Source of the DNA: an uncultured Aliiroseovarius sp.
GTDB taxonomy: Bacteria; Pseudomonadota; Alphaproteobacteria; Rhodobacterales; Rhodobacteraceae
Length of the DNA: 5,306 nucleotides
Assembly: GCA_938023895.1 (NCBI GenBank)
Contig: CALJDH010000239.1
Location: forward strand, 1 to 5,306
Reading direction: 5' to 3'
The translations under genes were made by a program, and so were the position numbers. Positions 5,037-5,306 of this stretch are shown here, in pieces. Numbering within the stretch: the first letter of the stretch is position 1; every line of letters starts with the position of its first letter. Under the pieces are notes generated by a model. That model searched no databases. It was not told the DNA's origin and worked only from the letters and a program-made list of their open reading frames with translations.

Positions 5037-5306
5037 TCAGCTTTCGTCCCTTAAGAAAACGGGTTGGTCAGCTGTGCTCAATTCAGGTTGGTATTGATAG
5101 CTGCCGAGGTCAAAATCGGTCAGAGCTTGCGCGTCGCGCAGCCGGTTCTGCACCACATAGCGCGCCATCGATCCACGCGCTTTCTTGGCATAGAAGCTGA
5201 CCACTTTCGGCGTGCCGTTCTTCATCTCCATGAATTGCGGGGTGATCACGCGCAACGCCAAACGGTCCTTCTGCACGGCCGAGAAATACTCGACCGAGGC
5301 GCAGTT
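5037..5306 (-). CDS. yaaA: Peroxide stress protein YaaA (5'-truncated, C-terminal part)
   Basis: The minus-strand frame is open from the right edge (5306) to TGA at 5039-5037, giving the last 89 residues. The fragment begins NCASVEYFSAV, matching the NLASxEYFKAV segment of YaaA (DUF328), so the gene clearly continues past the edge and the internal GTG at 5276 is not its start. The conserved block VVSFYAKKARGSMARYVVQN (fragment residues 35-54) is the family signature; the C-terminus holds DFDLGSYQYQPELS and ends PVFLRDES. Full-length YaaA is about 255-260 residues, so two thirds lie outside. In Escherichia coli YaaA is cytosolic, induced by OxyR, and limits free iron and DNA damage under hydrogen peroxide stress; its fold binds DNA. 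Its regulation here cannot be judged because the promoter is not in the window. Confidence 0.93.
   Translation of the reverse strand, partial: NCASVEYFSAVQKDRLALRVITPQFMEMKNGTPKVVSFYAKKARGSMARYVVQNRLRDAQALTDFDLGSYQYQPELSTADQPVFLRDES

Noticed and set aside
5037..5276. A complete 79-residue small protein starting at GTG 5276.
   Set aside because: The frame continues to the window edge with further YaaA-like residues (NCASVEYFSA), so this is the end of a longer gene.
1..5306. A search for a mobile element, CRISPR array, toxin-antitoxin pair or phage defence system.
   Set aside because: No direct repeat arrays, transposase or integrase motifs, attachment-site-like repeats or small paired genes were seen. 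All genes fit ordinary chromosomal families.

Overview
The window looks like an ordinary chromosomal segment of an alphaproteobacterium, most likely a Rhodobacterales/Roseobacter-type organism. It is moderately GC-rich, packs genes tightly, and carries a DUF1013/TrcR-type regulator, a family I know only from Alphaproteobacteria. A soluble PAS hybrid histidine kinase of a kind common in that group is also present. I see no rRNA or tRNA genes, insertion sequences, CRISPR arrays or phage genes.

Layout. (1) 1-534 (+): the C-terminal 177 residues of a zinc-free NAD(P)H:quinone oxidoreductase (PIG3/QOR-like MDR family), cut by the left edge. (2) 534-1181 (+): a small sulfotransferase whose GTG start overlaps the preceding TAG stop by one base, so the two are probably translationally coupled. 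(3) 1182-1823 (-): a secreted RNase T2, convergent with the sulfotransferase with no bases between the stop codons. (4) 1824-1970: a 147-bp divergent intergenic region with a candidate RNase T2 promoter and a nested inverted repeat. (5) 1971-2708 (+): the TrcR/DUF1013 regulator, followed by a clear intrinsic terminator (2715-2744). (6) 2847-5036 (+): a 729-residue cytosolic hybrid sensor kinase (coiled coil, PAS, HisKA, HATPase, degenerate receiver, active receiver). (7) 5037-5306 (-): the C-terminal 89 residues of peroxide-stress protein YaaA, cut by the right edge and again abutting its convergent neighbour stop to stop.

The genes do not form one pathway. They are best read as four transcription units: the QOR-sulfotransferase pair, the RNase T2 gene, the TrcR gene with its own terminator, and the kinase gene; YaaA enters from the right. 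The TrcR regulator and the hybrid kinase could both belong to alphaproteobacterial regulatory networks, but the terminator between them argues against a simple operon.

I did not find a convincing new multi-gene system. The points most worth a second look are the degenerate middle receiver of the kinase, the Gln at the usual catalytic Glu position of the RNase T2, the two zero-gap convergent junctions, and the dyad in the TrcR/RNase T2 divergent region.
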